DNA of 64,000 nucleotides from Microbacterium sp. ET2 (GTDB lineage: Bacteria > Actinomycetota > Actinomycetes > Actinomycetales > Microbacteriaceae): assembly GCF_030347395.1 (NCBI RefSeq), contig NZ_CP128170.1:124001-188000 (forward strand), read 5' to 3'. A program made the translations under genes and the position numbers. Below, piece after piece: positions 12,304-22,700 of this stretch (within the stretch, counting starts at the first letter, position 1; each line of letters starts with the position of its first letter). The notes under the pieces are model-generated. The model did no database searches. It saw only the letters and a program-made list of their open reading frames with translations, and was not told the origin of the DNA.

Positions 12304-13494
12304 ATGACGGAGCCCTTCGCCCGGTCGGCGCGGTCCACCGTGGGAATCGAATGGGAGCTGATGCTCGCCGACGGCGAGACCGGCGATCTCGTGCCCCGGG
12401 CGCCCGAGGTCCTCGATGCGCTGGGCGAGGACGCAGCGCTCGAGCGCTACACCATCACACAAGAGCTTCTGACGAACACGATCGAGCTGACAAGCGGCAT
12501 CGGCGACACCGTCGCCGCCGCCGTCGACGACATCGGCGACGCGATCGCCGCGGTGCGGACGGCCACCGACCCGCGCGGCATCGAGCTGCTGTGCGCGGGC
12601 AGTCACCCGTTCGCTCAGTGGTACGACCAGGAGGTCACCGACAAGACCCGTTACCACAGCCTCATCGAGCGCACCCAGTGGTGGGGCCGGAACATGATGA
12701 TCTGGGGCATCCACGTGCACGTCGGCGTGGAGGATGTGAGCAAGGTCTTCCCGATCATCAACGCGCTGACGGTGTATCTCCCGCACCTGCAGGCACTCTC
12801 CGCCTCCTCGCCCTTCTGGGCCGGGGAGCGCACCGGCTACGCCTCGAACCGGGCGCTGGTCTTCCAGCAGCTGCCGACAGCCGGGCTTCCCTGGCCGCTG
12901 CCCGACTGGGCTGCTTTCGAGCGCTATCTGGACGACATGATCTCCACGGGGGTGATGGAGGATGCCACCGAGGTGCGGTGGGACATCCGTCCCGCGCCTC
13001 GGTGGGGGACGATCGAGGTCCGCGCCTGCGACGGCATGTCGACGCTCCCCGAGCTCGCCGCGGTCGCGGCGTTCGTCCAGGTGATGGTCGAGCACTTCTC
13101 CCGCATGCTCGACGACGGCGTGGACCTCACCGGCATCCAGCCGTGGTTCGTGCGTGAGAACAAGTGGCGCGCCGCGCGCTACGGACTGGACGCGTGGGTC
13201 ATCGTCGATCGCGAGGGCACCCAGGTGCCGGTACGCGATCATCTGGCGGCCACGCTGGACGAGGTGGCCGAGATCGCCGTGGAGCTGAAGTGCGCGCGCG
13301 AATTCGCGGGGCTCGAACGCATCCTCGCCGGCGGTGCCAGCTACGCGCGGCAGCTGGTGGTCGCGGAGGCCGCCGAGGGCGATCTGCGTGAGGTCGTGCA
13401 CCACCTCATCCGCGAGTTCCGCGCCGGTCCGACACTGCGCGATCACCTCGCCTCGCTGAGCGTCGGCGGCCGACCTGATTCCGGATCCGCCTGA
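12304..13494 (+). CDS. Carboxylate-amine ligase, GCS2 family (YbdK-like)
   Basis: The 396-aa protein belongs to the glutamate-cysteine ligase type 2 family: TVGIEWELMLAD at the N terminus, THELTxN-like ITQELLTNTIEL, GIHVHVGV (metal and substrate site) and WDIRPAPRWGTIEVRACD. Family members form gamma-glutamyl amide bonds. E. coli YbdK has weak glutamate-cysteine ligase activity, and the physiological substrate here cannot be told from sequence. ATG at 12304 chosen because conservation starts within ten residues. Transcribed divergently from rpsP; convergent with ffh 28 bases later. Confidence 0.88.
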   Translation: MTEPFARSARSTVGIEWELMLADGETGDLVPRAPEVLDALGEDAALERYTITQELLTNTIELTSGIGDTVAAAVDDIGDAIAAVRTATDPRGIELLCAGSHPFAQWYDQEVTDKTRYHSLIERTQWWGRNMMIWGIHVHVGVEDVSKVFPIINALTVYLPHLQALSASSPFWAGERTGYASNRALVFQQLPTAGLPWPLPDWAAFERYLDDMISTGVMEDATEVRWDIRPAPRWGTIEVRACDGMSTLPELAAVAAFVQVMVEHFSRMLDDGVDLTGIQPWFVRENKWRAARYGLDAWVIVDREGTQVPVRDHLAATLDEVAEIAVELKCAREFAGLERILAGGASYARQLVVAEAAEGDLREVVHHLIREFRAGPTLRDHLASLSVGGRPDSGSA

Positions 13495-13522
13495 GCTGCC
13501 GGAGGCGTCGTCGAAAGGAGAC

Positions 13523-15100
13523 TCAGCCCCGGCCGAGCAGTTTCTGGAGTTCGGCGAGGTCCTCCGCGGATGGCGCGCCGCCCGCCCCGCCCGCACCGGC
13601 GGCACCGCCGAGACCGAACCCCGTGCCCGACGGCGTGGCGGGCGCCGACGCGGCCATCCCCGCGTTCTCGGCCGCGCGCTTGGCCGGGTTGCCCGACCGC
13701 GACCCCTTCTGCTTCTGCTGCTTGCCGCGCTTGGCCGACGCGCCCGGGCGCCCCGCGCCGGGCACCGGACCCATGCCCGGGATGTTCGGCACGCCGCCGC
13801 GGGCGACCGTCTTCATCATCTTCGCGGCCTGGTCGAACCGCTGGACCAGCTGATTGACGTCGGTCACCGTCATTCCCGACCCCCGGGCGATGCGCAGCCG
13901 CCTCGACCCGTTGAGGATCTTCGGATTGCGGCGCTCGCCCGGTGTCATGGAGCGGATGATGGCCTCGGTGCGGTCGATCTCGCGCTCGTCGAAGTCATCG
14001 AGCTGCTGCTTCATGCCGCCCATGCCCGGGAGCATCCCGAGCATCTTCTTCATCGAGCCCATCTTCTTCAGCTGCTGCATCTGCTGCAGGAAGTCCTCGA
14101 GGGTGAACTGCTCGGTCGCGATCTTCTCGGCGACCTTCCGCGCCTCCTCCTCGTCGAAGGCGTGCTGGGCCTGCTCGATGAGAGTGAGGATGTCACCGAG
14201 ATCGAGGATGCGCGAGGCCATCCGGTCGGGGTGGAACGCCTCGACGTCGTCGAGCCCCTCGCCGGTGGAGGCGAAGATGATGGGTCGCCCCGTGACCGAC
14301 GCGACGGACAGGGCCGCGCCACCGCGGGCGTCGCCGTCGAGTTTGGAGAGGACGACACCGGTGAAGTCGACGCCGTCCTGGAAGGCCTTGGCGGTGTTCA
14401 CCGCGTCCTGTCCGATCATCGCGTCGATGACGAACAGGACTTCGTCGGGGTCGGTCGCCCGGCGGATGTTCGCCGCCTGCTTCATGAGCTCGGCATCCAC
14501 ACCGAGGCGGCCGGCGGTGTCGATGATGACGACATCGTGCTGCTGACGGCGCGCGACCTCCACCCCGTCCATCGCGACCCGGACCGGGTCACCCACACCG
14601 TTGCCCGGCTCGGGAGCGTAGACCGCGGCGCCGGCCTGGCGGCCGACGACCTGCAGCTGGTTCACGGCGTTCGGCCGCTGCAGATCGGCGGCGACGAGCA
14701 ACGGCGTGTGTCCGTCCTTCTCGAGCATCTTGGCCAGCTTGCCGGCGAAAGTCGTCTTTCCCGACCCTTGAAGGCCTGCGAGCATGATGACCGTGGGCGG
14801 GTTCTTCGCGAACTGCAGCCGACGCTGCTGGCCGCCGAGGATGCCGATGAGCTCTTCATTGACGATCTGCACCACCTGCTGAGCGGGGTTCAGCGCGCGG
14901 TTGACCTCATCGCCCAGGGCGCGTTCGCGGATCTTGGCGGTGAAGTCCTTGACCACCGGCAGAGCGACGTCGGCGTCCAGAAGCGCCCGGCGGATCTCTC
15001 GCACCGTCCCATCGACGTCCGCGGGGGTGAGCTTGCCCTTCGTGCGCAGATTGCGGAAGGTCTCAGTGAGCCGGTCGGAGAGCGTGCCGAAGGTAGCCAT
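13523..15100 (-). CDS. ffh: Signal recognition particle protein Ffh
   Basis: GTPase of the signal recognition particle that binds signal sequences and 4.5S RNA. The 525-aa protein has the N domain, the G domain (GLQGSGKTTFAGKLA P-loop, DTAGRLGVD, TGxxLSKLDGDARGG) and the Met-rich M domain with the SRP-RNA motif region GERRNPKILNGSRRLRIARGSG. A Gly/Ala/Pro-rich tail of about 90 residues follows. A TAGAAT -10 hexamer ends 9 bases before the ATG and there is no good ribosome site, so the mRNA may be leaderless. Confidence 0.96.
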   Translation of the reverse strand: MATFGTLSDRLTETFRNLRTKGKLTPADVDGTVREIRRALLDADVALPVVKDFTAKIRERALGDEVNRALNPAQQVVQIVNEELIGILGGQQRRLQFAKNPPTVIMLAGLQGSGKTTFAGKLAKMLEKDGHTPLLVAADLQRPNAVNQLQVVGRQAGAAVYAPEPGNGVGDPVRVAMDGVEVARRQQHDVVIIDTAGRLGVDAELMKQAANIRRATDPDEVLFVIDAMIGQDAVNTAKAFQDGVDFTGVVLSKLDGDARGGAALSVASVTGRPIIFASTGEGLDDVEAFHPDRMASRILDLGDILTLIEQAQHAFDEEEARKVAEKIATEQFTLEDFLQQMQQLKKMGSMKKMLGMLPGMGGMKQQLDDFDEREIDRTEAIIRSMTPGERRNPKILNGSRRLRIARGSGMTVTDVNQLVQRFDQAAKMMKTVARGGVPNIPGMGPVPGAGRPGASAKRGKQQKQKGSRSGNPAKRAAENAGMAASAPATPSGTGFGLGGAAGAGGAGGAPSAEDLAELQKLLGRG

Positions 15101-15161
15101 GGTTCGGCAATTCTACGCCGTGGGTCCACGGCCCCCTCGCGCCCCCGAGTCAGCGGCGGTG

Positions 15162-16133
15162 TCACTCGGGGTCGAGCTCCTGGAACACCGTGAGCTGGAG
15201 GTCATCCGGCCCTCGGAGTCTTGCGTTCCGGGATCGCCACGGGGTCTGGGCGGGCCGAGCCTCCAAACGCGCGCCGGCGCGCATCAACGCGCCCGCTGCG
15301 GCATCCACGTCGTCGACTTCCAGCGCCACCCGCATCCGGTCGCTTTCCCCGCCGCCGGTTTCGACCGCATCGATGAAGCGCACCTGTGCGGCGTTCGCGA
15401 GCTCCAGCGTCGCCCGGCCGGCCTCGAGGATCGCCACGCGTGCGCCGTCCGGACCCGCGAACGCCTGGGACTCGGTCATGCCCAGGGTGTCGCGGTAGAC
15501 GGACAGCGCCCCGTCGAGGTCTGCGGAGCGGACCACCAGCCGGAGCTGGCGCACACCTCCCCGTGGTGCCAGGAGGGGCGCAACGACGCCGACGGCGTCT
15601 TCGAGGGTCCGCGAGAGCGAGGTGCGCCCGGGGCCTGCGGCCGCCCATGCGCGCACCGCAGCGAGCACCGCCCCTCCGGCTGCGGATCCGACGACGTCCG
15701 CGGCCAGCAGGTCGACCTCGGGCCGCAGTGCAGCGGCCACCGCTCGGCCGATGCGCGCCGTCCGAACCGCCGATTCGCGATCAAGCTCCTCCTCCAGTCC
15801 CATCGCCACCGCGTTCGCCATCGCGAGTGCCAGGGTGTCGGGGGCGAATCCCGCCGCGAACGCCTGCAGCGCCGACCGCACATCCGAGGGGGCCGACACC
15901 CCCGGACGAAGGCTGGTGCGAAGCGCGTCCACCCGTGCGTCGAAGCTCGACCAGAGGATGTCTGATTTGGACGTGAAGTAATTGAAGAAGCTCGACCGTG
16001 AGACGCCCGCCCGCAGGGCGATGTCGACGATGGATGTCGCGTCGTAGCCGCGCTCGAAGAACAGCTCGCACGCGGCCTCAGCGATGGTCTCGGGAGACGA
16101 GAGCTTCGGACGTCCGGCTCGCTGCTCTGTCAT
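15162..16133 (-). CDS. TetR-family regulator fused to a VOC/glyoxalase domain
   Basis: The 323-aa protein has two parts. Residues 10-57 are a TetR helix-turn-helix ([19 protein letters not shown]) followed by an all-alpha ligand domain to about residue 190. Residues 195-320 form a vicinal-oxygen-chelate fold: [22 protein letters not shown]...ATLELA...[20 protein letters not shown]. The VOC part resembles bleomycin-resistance/glyoxalase proteins and may bind or act on a small molecule. TetR regulators normally end after the alpha domain, so the fusion is unusual. RBS GAGG lies just before the ATG. Divergent from lipB, with a palindrome in between (16180-16194). Confidence 0.85.
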   Translation of the reverse strand: MTEQRAGRPKLSSPETIAEAACELFFERGYDATSIVDIALRAGVSRSSFFNYFTSKSDILWSSFDARVDALRTSLRPGVSAPSDVRSALQAFAAGFAPDTLALAMANAVAMGLEEELDRESAVRTARIGRAVAAALRPEVDLLAADVVGSAAGGAVLAAVRAWAAAGPGRTSLSRTLEDAVGVVAPLLAPRGGVRQLRLVVRSADLDGALSVYRDTLGMTESQAFAGPDGARVAILEAGRATLELANAAQVRFIDAVETGGGESDRMRVALEVDDVDAAAGALMRAGARLEARPAQTPWRSRNARLRGPDDLQLTVFQELDPE

Positions 16134-16179
16134 GTCCTCACCTTAGAACGCGCGGAGTCGACGAACGGGAGGAGTATTG

Positions 16180-16194
16180 TTGGACGCGGTCCAA
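16180..16194. promoter_or_regulatory. Palindromic operator candidate at the lipB promoter
   Basis: TTGGAC and GTCCAA form a perfect 6-bp inverted repeat around a GCG centre in the 77-base gap between the TetR-VOC gene and lipB. It starts at the last base of a TATTGT -10-like hexamer (16175-16180) and ends 16 bases before the lipB GTG. Short dyads of this size and position are typical TetR-family sites. Confidence 0.55.
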
Positions 16195-16210
16195 GAAGAA
16201 AGGCGCGTCT

Positions 16211-16846
16211 GTGCTCGAAACGATGACGGTGGGGCTGGACCCCGACTTCGTCCCCTACGCCGACGCATGGGACCTGCAGCGACGTGTCCATGCGGAAGTG
16301 GTGCGCGCAGAGCGGGGCGACACCCTGCTGCTGCTCGAGCACGAACCGGTGTTCACCGCCGGAAGGCGCACCGAACCGCAGGAGCGCCCCACCGACGGGA
16401 CGCCGGTCGTCGACGTCGACCGCGGGGGCAAGATCACCTGGCACGGCCCCGGGCAGCTCGTCGGCTACCCGATCGTCCGCCTCCGGGAGCCCGTCGACGT
16501 CGTCGCCCACGTCCGGCGCCTCGAGCGCCTCCTCATCACCGCTCTCGCATGCCACGGCGTGGAGGGGTTCCAGGTGGAGGGACGAAGCGGAGTCTGGGTC
16601 AGGCGGCCCCTGTCGACCGACAAGGTCGCCGCCATCGGCGTCCGTGTCGAGCGCGGAGTGACCATGCACGGGTTCGCAGTGAACTGCGACAACTCCCTCG
16701 CGCCCTTCCGTCAGATCATCCCCTGCGGAATCGCCGACGCCGGAGTCACGACGATCAGCGAGGTCACGGGCGCGGAGGTCTCTCCCCGTGACATCCTTCC
16801 GAGCATCACCGAGGTCTTCCTCACCGAGCAGGCGGTGGCGGCATGA
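16211..16846 (+). CDS. lipB: Octanoyl-(ACP):protein octanoyltransferase
   Basis: Transfers octanoate from acyl carrier protein to lipoyl domains, the first step of lipoate synthesis. The 211-aa product has [23 protein letters not shown] and the catalytic Lys-Cys pair region: [20 protein letters not shown] and IIPCGI (nucleophile Cys). The GTG at 16211 is preceded by GAAAGG at 7 bases and fits better than the in-frame ATG four codons later. Overlaps lipA by 4 bases (ATGA), so the pair is co-translated. Confidence 0.95.
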   Translation: MLETMTVGLDPDFVPYADAWDLQRRVHAEVVRAERGDTLLLLEHEPVFTAGRRTEPQERPTDGTPVVDVDRGGKITWHGPGQLVGYPIVRLREPVDVVAHVRRLERLLITALACHGVEGFQVEGRSGVWVRRPLSTDKVAAIGVRVERGVTMHGFAVNCDNSLAPFRQIIPCGIADAGVTTISEVTGAEVSPRDILPSITEVFLTEQAVAA

Positions 16847-17844
16847 GTGCAGCGGCACCGGACGGTCGGCGCCTCCTGCGGCTGGAGGTGCGCAACGCCC
16901 AGACCCCGATCGAGCGCAAGCCCGAGTGGATCCGCACGAAGGCCAAGATGGGGCCGGAATACACCGCCCTGCAAGGCCTGGTGAAGGACGAGGGCCTGCA
17001 CACCGTGTGCCAGGAGGCTGGCTGCCCCAACATCTACGAGTGCTGGGAGGATCGCGAGGCGACCTTCCTCATCGGCGGTTCGCAGTGCACGCGCCGGTGC
17101 GACTTCTGCCAGATCGATACGGGCAAGCCCGCGGACTACGACACCGACGAACCCCGGCGCGTCGCGGAGAGCGTGCAGCGTATGCAGCTGCGCTATGCCA
17201 CGGTCACCGGGGTCGCCCGAGACGACCTACCAGACGGCGGCGCGTGGCTCCACGCCGAGACCGTGCGACGCATCCATGCCGACAACCCCGGAACGGGCGT
17301 CGAGATCCTCGCCACGGATTTCAACGGCGTGCCGAGCCTGCTGGCAGAGGTGTTCGACTCCCGCCCGGAGGTCTTCGCCCACAACGTCGAGACGGTGCCC
17401 CGCATCTTCAAGCGCATCCGGCCGGCGTTCCGCTACGAGCGTTCCCTCGGCGTTCTGACGAAGGCTCGAGAGGCGGGGCTGATCACCAAGTCGAACCTCA
17501 TCCTCGGAATGGGTGAGACGACCGGCGAGGTCATCGAGGCGCTGCAGGATCTTCACGAGGCCGGCACCGACATCATCACGATCACGCAGTATCTCCGCCC
17601 CTCGCCGCGACACCTCCCGGTGGACCGCTGGGTGAAGCCTGACGAGTTCGTCGCCTTCAAGCAGGCGGCGGAGGAGATCGGCTTCCTCGGTGTCCTGGCG
17701 GGACCCCTCGTGCGCTCGTCGTATCGGGCGGGCCGCCTGTGGGCGCAGTCGATGATCTCCAAGGGCCGTGAGATACCTGCCGACCTCGCCCACCTCGCGC
17801 GCGATCTCGCCTCGGAGGGGACGTCCTTCGCGCAGGCGGTGTGA
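16843..17844 (+). CDS. lipA: Lipoyl synthase
   Basis: Radical-SAM enzyme that inserts two sulphurs into the octanoyl chain. The 333-aa protein carries both iron-sulphur clusters: the auxiliary cluster Cys in [15 protein letters not shown] and the radical-[14 protein letters not shown]. Other family blocks present are [18 protein letters not shown] and [12 protein letters not shown]. Full length. Completes the lipB-lipA operon. Confidence 0.97.
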   Translation: MSAAAPDGRRLLRLEVRNAQTPIERKPEWIRTKAKMGPEYTALQGLVKDEGLHTVCQEAGCPNIYECWEDREATFLIGGSQCTRRCDFCQIDTGKPADYDTDEPRRVAESVQRMQLRYATVTGVARDDLPDGGAWLHAETVRRIHADNPGTGVEILATDFNGVPSLLAEVFDSRPEVFAHNVETVPRIFKRIRPAFRYERSLGVLTKAREAGLITKSNLILGMGETTGEVIEALQDLHEAGTDIITITQYLRPSPRHLPVDRWVKPDEFVAFKQAAEEIGFLGVLAGPLVRSSYRAGRLWAQSMISKGREIPADLAHLARDLASEGTSFAQAV

Positions 17845-17849
17845 CTTCC

Positions 17850-18278
17850 TCAACCGGGCCAGATGTAGGGAAGATCGTCCGGGACGTCACCGAAGAAGGG
17901 CCGGTAGTGTTCGGGGTCCTTCCGGATGAGGTTGGAACGGTGCGCAAGATGGAACGCCTCGTCCCCGAGCCAGGGGGGCATCGGGACCGCATCCTGGGCC
18001 AGGCCCTCGACCTCGGGCGCGAAGGCGAGGACGAGCGGCCGCACGGTGTCTGATCCCCCGTCGGCGATCCATGTGTCCGCGATGACCAGCCCGTACGCGA
18101 CCAGGGCCGGGAGGTGGTCGCGCCACATCCGTGCCGCCGGGTGATTCCGCCACCCGTAGTCGGGGATCGTGACGGCGCGGAGCAGCTGCAGGGTCTCCAC
18201 CCGCTGTTTCCCCAGCCGCCGACGATCGAGGACCCGAGCCGACTCGGCGAACGCCGGGTAGGGAAGGAAGGTTTGCAC
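17850..18278 (-). CDS. MSMEG_6728-like protein, pyrimidine-dimer glycosylase fold
   Basis: The 142-aa protein begins MQTFLPYPAFAESARVLDRRRLGKQRVET, the signature of a conserved actinobacterial family usually named after MSMEG_6728. Its N terminus resembles the T4 endonuclease V / Pyr_excise family (helix with LDRRRLGKQR, then Trp-rich segment WRNHPAARMWRDH). Whether it repairs UV lesions is not established by sequence: the N-terminal Thr used by T4 endonuclease V is at position 3 here. It is convergent with lipA, 5 bases apart, and upstream of nothing obvious on its strand. Confidence 0.75.
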   Translation of the reverse strand: MQTFLPYPAFAESARVLDRRRLGKQRVETLQLLRAVTIPDYGWRNHPAARMWRDHLPALVAYGLVIADTWIADGGSDTVRPLVLAFAPEVEGLAQDAVPMPPWLGDEAFHLAHRSNLIRKDPEHYRPFFGDVPDDLPYIWPG

Positions 18279-18298
18279 GAGGGGCCGTGGCGGAGCGG

Positions 18299-18799
18299 TC
18301 AGTCGGCGCTGGTGACGGAGAGCACGTCGCCGGCGGAATCGAGGTTCACGAGAAGCACGTCGTCGGTGGCATCGGGATCCAGCGCGTATTCCAGGACGGC
18401 GAACGGGTCGGCCCCGCCGTGCTCGTCGGCGAGGATCGTCATGCTCATCAGCTGGAGCGATCGGATGACGTCGATCCTGATGTCGCCGGAGATGTCGACC
18501 AGCAGATTCTCGATGTCCTCCCCCAGCGTCTCCTGCTGCTGGAGGATGTACTCCGTCACCTCGCTGGTGCGATCGTCGAGCTCGGACACCATGCCGTTGC
18601 GCGCCGTCCGGTCGATCGCCTCGAGGGACGACACCAGGCTCGCGGCGATGTCGAGGGCGGCCTGGGAGACGTCGTCCTGATCCGGCGCCGTCAGATCCAC
18701 GGTGACGGACTGGTCCCCGAGCTCGACGTTCTCCGACCAGAAGATCGACCCGTCCGGACCCGACTCGAGGAGTCCGAAGAAGTCGTGCTCGATCGCCAT
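18299..18799 (-). CDS. DUF2004 family protein
   Basis: The 166-aa soluble acidic protein starts MAIEHDFFGLLESGPDGSIFWSENVEL, matching the DUF2004 pattern (His-Asp-Phe-Phe-Gly followed by a beta-strand with Trp). It has no signal peptide or membrane segment. The ATG at 18799 was preferred over the longer open frame, whose first 43 codons are Pro/Gly-rich and lie across the ftsY 3' end. Function unknown. Lies between the MSMEG_6728-like gene and ftsY on the same strand. Confidence 0.78.
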   Translation of the reverse strand: MAIEHDFFGLLESGPDGSIFWSENVELGDQSVTVDLTAPDQDDVSQAALDIAASLVSSLEAIDRTARNGMVSELDDRTSEVTEYILQQQETLGEDIENLLVDISGDIRIDVIRSLQLMSMTILADEHGGADPFAVLEYALDPDATDDVLLVNLDSAGDVLSVTSAD

Positions 18800-18875
18800 A
18801 CGCCCATGAAACCAGCCTCCTGGCCGGTGCGATAGACCCGGCCCGCGCGTCGGCCCGATCGGGCGCGGAACCTGC

Positions 18876-19748
18876 TCAGTCGACGAGGGCTGCGGCGAAG
18901 ACGTGAGGGGTGAACCCGGTGAGATCACCGATCCCCTCGCCCTGGCCGAGGAGCTTCACGGGGATGCCGGTGCGCTCCTGCACCGCGAGCACGAATCCGC
19001 CCTTGGCCGAGCCGTCGAGTTTGGTGAGCACGAGTCCCGTCACGCCGGCGTGCTGCAGGAACGCCTCGGCCTGCATGAGGCCGTTCTGTCCCGTCGTGGC
19101 ATCCAGAACGAGAAGCACCTCGCTGATCGGCGCCTGCTTCTCGATGACACGACGGATCTTGCCCAGCTCGTCCATGAGACCGCCCTTCGTGTGCAGCCGC
19201 CCCGCGGTGTCCACCAGCACGATCTCCGTTCCGGTGCGCTTGGCGTAGTCGATCGTCTGGAACGCCACGGACGCAGGGTCCTGTCCCTCCTGCTGGGGCC
19301 GGACGATCGCGGCGCCACCGCGCTCGGCCCAGGTCGCGAGCTGGTCGACCGCGGCCGCGCGGAACGTGTCGGCGGCGCCGACGACCACGGAGCGCCCGTA
19401 CCGCTGCAGGAATTTGGCGAACTTGCCGATCGTCGTGGTCTTGCCGACGCCGTTGACCCCGACGACGAGGACGACCGCCGGGCGCTCGGTCAAGCGCAGG
19501 GTCGTGTCGAAGCGCGCGAAGTGCTCCTCGAGGGTCTCTCTGAGCATCCGCTGCAGATCTCGCGGGTCGGTCGTGCGGTACCGGTCGACCTTCTCCCGGA
19601 GCTCGTCGACGATGCGCTCGGTGATGTCGGGACCGAAGTCCGCCGTGAGCAGTGCCGTCTCGAGGTCGTCCCACGTCTGCTCATCGATCGTGGGCTTGAC
19701 GAACATGCCGCGCAATGCGCGACCCAACGACCAGGAGCTCTCCGCCAT
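18876..19748 (-). CDS. ftsY: Signal recognition particle receptor FtsY
   Basis: Membrane-associated GTPase that receives SRP-ribosome complexes. The 290-aa NG-domain protein has GVNGVGKTTTIGKFA (P-loop), AADTFRAAAVDQL, DTAGRLHTK and VLTKLDGSAKGG. It lacks the long acidic A domain found in E. coli; only a short amphipathic N terminus (SSWSLGRALRGMF) is present for membrane binding, as in other actinobacteria. Follows smc with a 37-base gap, the conserved order. Confidence 0.96.
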   Translation of the reverse strand: MAESSWSLGRALRGMFVKPTIDEQTWDDLETALLTADFGPDITERIVDELREKVDRYRTTDPRDLQRMLRETLEEHFARFDTTLRLTERPAVVLVVGVNGVGKTTTIGKFAKFLQRYGRSVVVGAADTFRAAAVDQLATWAERGGAAIVRPQQEGQDPASVAFQTIDYAKRTGTEIVLVDTAGRLHTKGGLMDELGKIRRVIEKQAPISEVLLVLDATTGQNGLMQAEAFLQHAGVTGLVLTKLDGSAKGGFVLAVQERTGIPVKLLGQGEGIGDLTGFTPHVFAAALVD

Positions 19749-19785
19749 GAGACCAGCCTACGGGCGCGGGCGTCGCGGCCACCGC

Positions 19786-22700
19786 TCAGCTCGCCGCCCG
19801 CTCGCCGTCCTCGGCCTCGACCGTCCGACCCAGTCGCTGCCCGACGACGGCCGACACCCCGTCCTGCCGCATCGAGACGCCGTACAGGGCATCGGCGATC
19901 TCCATCGTCCGCTTCTGGTGCGTGATGACGATGAGCTGGCTGCTCTCGCGCAGCTGCTCGAACACCCCGAGAAGGCGTCCCAGATTGGCGTCGTCGAGGG
20001 CCGCCTCCACCTCGTCGAGGATGTAGAACGGACTCGGGCGCGCCTTGAAGATCGCCACGAGGAGCGCCACCGCCGCCAACGACCGTTCGCCTCCGGAAAG
20101 CAGCGACAGCCGTTCGATCTTCTTCCCGACGGGTCGCACCGTCACCTCGATGCCGGTCGTGAGGGCGTCATCGGGCTTGGTCAACTCGATGCTGCCCGAG
20201 CCACCGGGGAAGAGGACGGGGAAGACCTCGTCGAACGCGCGCTGGGTGTCGGCGAACGCGTCGAGGAAGATCGTCCGCATCCGTTCGTCGAGCTCCTCGA
20301 TGATGGTGAGAAGATCCTTGCGGGTGCGGCTCAGGTCATCGAGCTGCTCCGTCAGGAAGGCGTGCCGCTGCTCGAGAGCCGAGAACTCCTCTAGCGCGAG
20401 CGGGTTCACACGCCCCAGCTGCGCCAGTTTGCGCTCCGCATCGGCGAGCCGTCGCTGCTGGACAGCGCGGTCGAAGGGGGTGCCCTCCGCGTCGGGGTCA
20501 TCCGGGTCGGGAACCAGCTGATCGGGACCGTATTCCGAGATGAGAACATCCTCGTCGAGCCCCAGCTCCGACACCGCCCGGTCGCGAAGGGACCCGGCCT
20601 GCAGCCGACGTTCGTGGATGCGCAGCTCCAGACTGTGCACGTCCTCGGTCACCGCCGACAGCCGTTCCCTCACTCGCGCGTCCTCCCGGCGCAGATCCGC
20701 CAGCTCGGCGGTGACGGCGGTGCGCGCCGTCTCCGCCGCGACGAGCTCATCGCGAGCCTCTGCCAGCGACCGGCCGACGGCGTCGAGGACCGGCGGAATC
20801 CTCGCCGCAACGTCCGCGGCGGCGTCGCGCTGCCCCCTGCGGATCACGGCCCGCCGCGCCGCTTCGGCCGCGGCCGCCTGCTCTCGCTCCCGCTGCTTCT
20901 CGAGCTGCACGACCCGCGACTCCTGGGCACGGATCCGCTCCTTCAGGGTCTCCACGTCCAGGCGTGCGCGCATCTCGGTCTCTCGCGCGACGTCGAGCGC
21001 GGCGAGCAGACCCTCCCGCGCCGACGCGTCGAGAATGGGACGCGGCGATTCCAGGGCCGCGGTCAGCTGCTCGTCGGAGACGCGGGACGCGTCGGACGCG
21101 TCATCGACGCCGGCTCGGGCCTGCGCCAGCGCGGACGCCAGACGCTCGCATTCCGCGACCGCCGCCTCGTAGCGCACGGTCGCGCGGTTGACCTGCTCGG
21201 CTCGCGCTGAGACGGCCGCGTCGTGGGCCCGCATCGACTCCAGCGCCGATCTCACGCGACGCCGCTTGTCATCGAGGTCGGCGGCGGCTTCCGATCGCGC
21301 CTCGCGCAGGGAGTCGACGATCACCGTGAGCTCATCGCGTCGTGCCGCAGCGTCGTCGCGCTCGGCCACGAGCTCGAGCCGGGAACGGGAAGATCCGGAA
21401 CCCGCTCGCAGCCGATTCACGCGACAGACCTCACCGGCCCGTGTGACGATCGTCGCGTGGGCGAGCCCCGGGTCTGCCAGGAGGCGCTCCGCCTCGTCGA
21501 GGTCAGCGGCGATGAGCACCCCCGACAGCAGTGCGCGCACACCGTCGGGGGCCGTCACCACCGCCGCCGCGGTCTGAGTCTTTCCGGTATCCGCCGCGGG
21601 CTCAGCCCCCCAGGGCGGGTCTGCCACCACGATGTCCACGGCTCCGGCGTCGTCGGCACGGACCGTCGAGGCCAGCCCGAACCCGGCGGGCAGGTCGTCG
21701 ACGAGCACCGCTTCAGCGAGCGTCCCGAGCGCGGCGGCGACCGCGGCCTCGTGACCGGCCTCCACGCGGACGAAATCGCCCACCAGGCCGCGGACTCCCG
21801 CGCCGCCGCGTGCGACGATGTCAGCAGCAGTGGATCGGATGTCCAGGGCACGGTCGATCGCCGCCGTCTGGGCGGTCAGCGCATCGAGCTCGCGTTCGGC
21901 CGAATGCAGGCGTTCGCGCAGTCCGGCCAGCTCCTCGTCTGCGGCGCCCGCCTCTCGCTGGGCCCGTTCGTACTCCGCGGCATGGTCGGCGATCGGCTCA
22001 TCGTCCTCCGGCCGAACGGAGGCCAGCGCCTGCTCAGCCTCGTCACGCCGGCCGAGGGCGGCCTGCCACGCGCGTTCCTGTCGATCAACGGCGGTGCGCA
22101 CTGCTGCCAGGGTCGACGCGGCCGTCTCGGCGGCCCCACGCAGCGCCGTGATCCGCATGTCGTGCTGCGAGACCAGCGCGCTCTGCTCCGCGATATCGAC
22201 GTCGAGGGCGTCGAGCTCGGCGCGAGCTCGGGTCACCTCCCGCGCCGCCGCGGCAGCGTCATCCTGCGCCCCGGCCAGTCCGGCCGCGATCACGTCGATC
22301 TCCGTGCGCGCGTGGGCGATCGATTCGGGGGTGACGGTCACGCCACCACGGTCGTCGTCGTGTTCGGCCGAATCAGCCAGGAGCGACATGCGCTGTCCGG
22401 CGAGGGCGTAGAGAGATCGGAGCCTCTCCTGCACGCGCTCCAGCCCGTGCACCACGCGCCGGGCCTCATCGACCGCTTCGGACCGCTGATCGCTCTCGAG
22501 CCGCTCCATCCGGGCGCGGACACTCTGCGCCTGGTCCTGGAGCACCATCCGCTCGGCCAGGCGTTCCTGCTCGGTGCGCGCGTGCCCCGACAATTCCCGA
22601 CGAAGGCGCAGCAACTCGTCGGCGAGGAGGCGGGCTCGGGCGTCACGCACCACCGCGGCAATCGTCGCGGCCTCACGCGCCACCTCGGCCTGACGACCGA

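Noticed and set aside
14162..15193. Plus-strand open frame of about 340 codons opposite ffh
   Set aside because: Shadow of ffh; composition is charged low-complexity and no start context is present.
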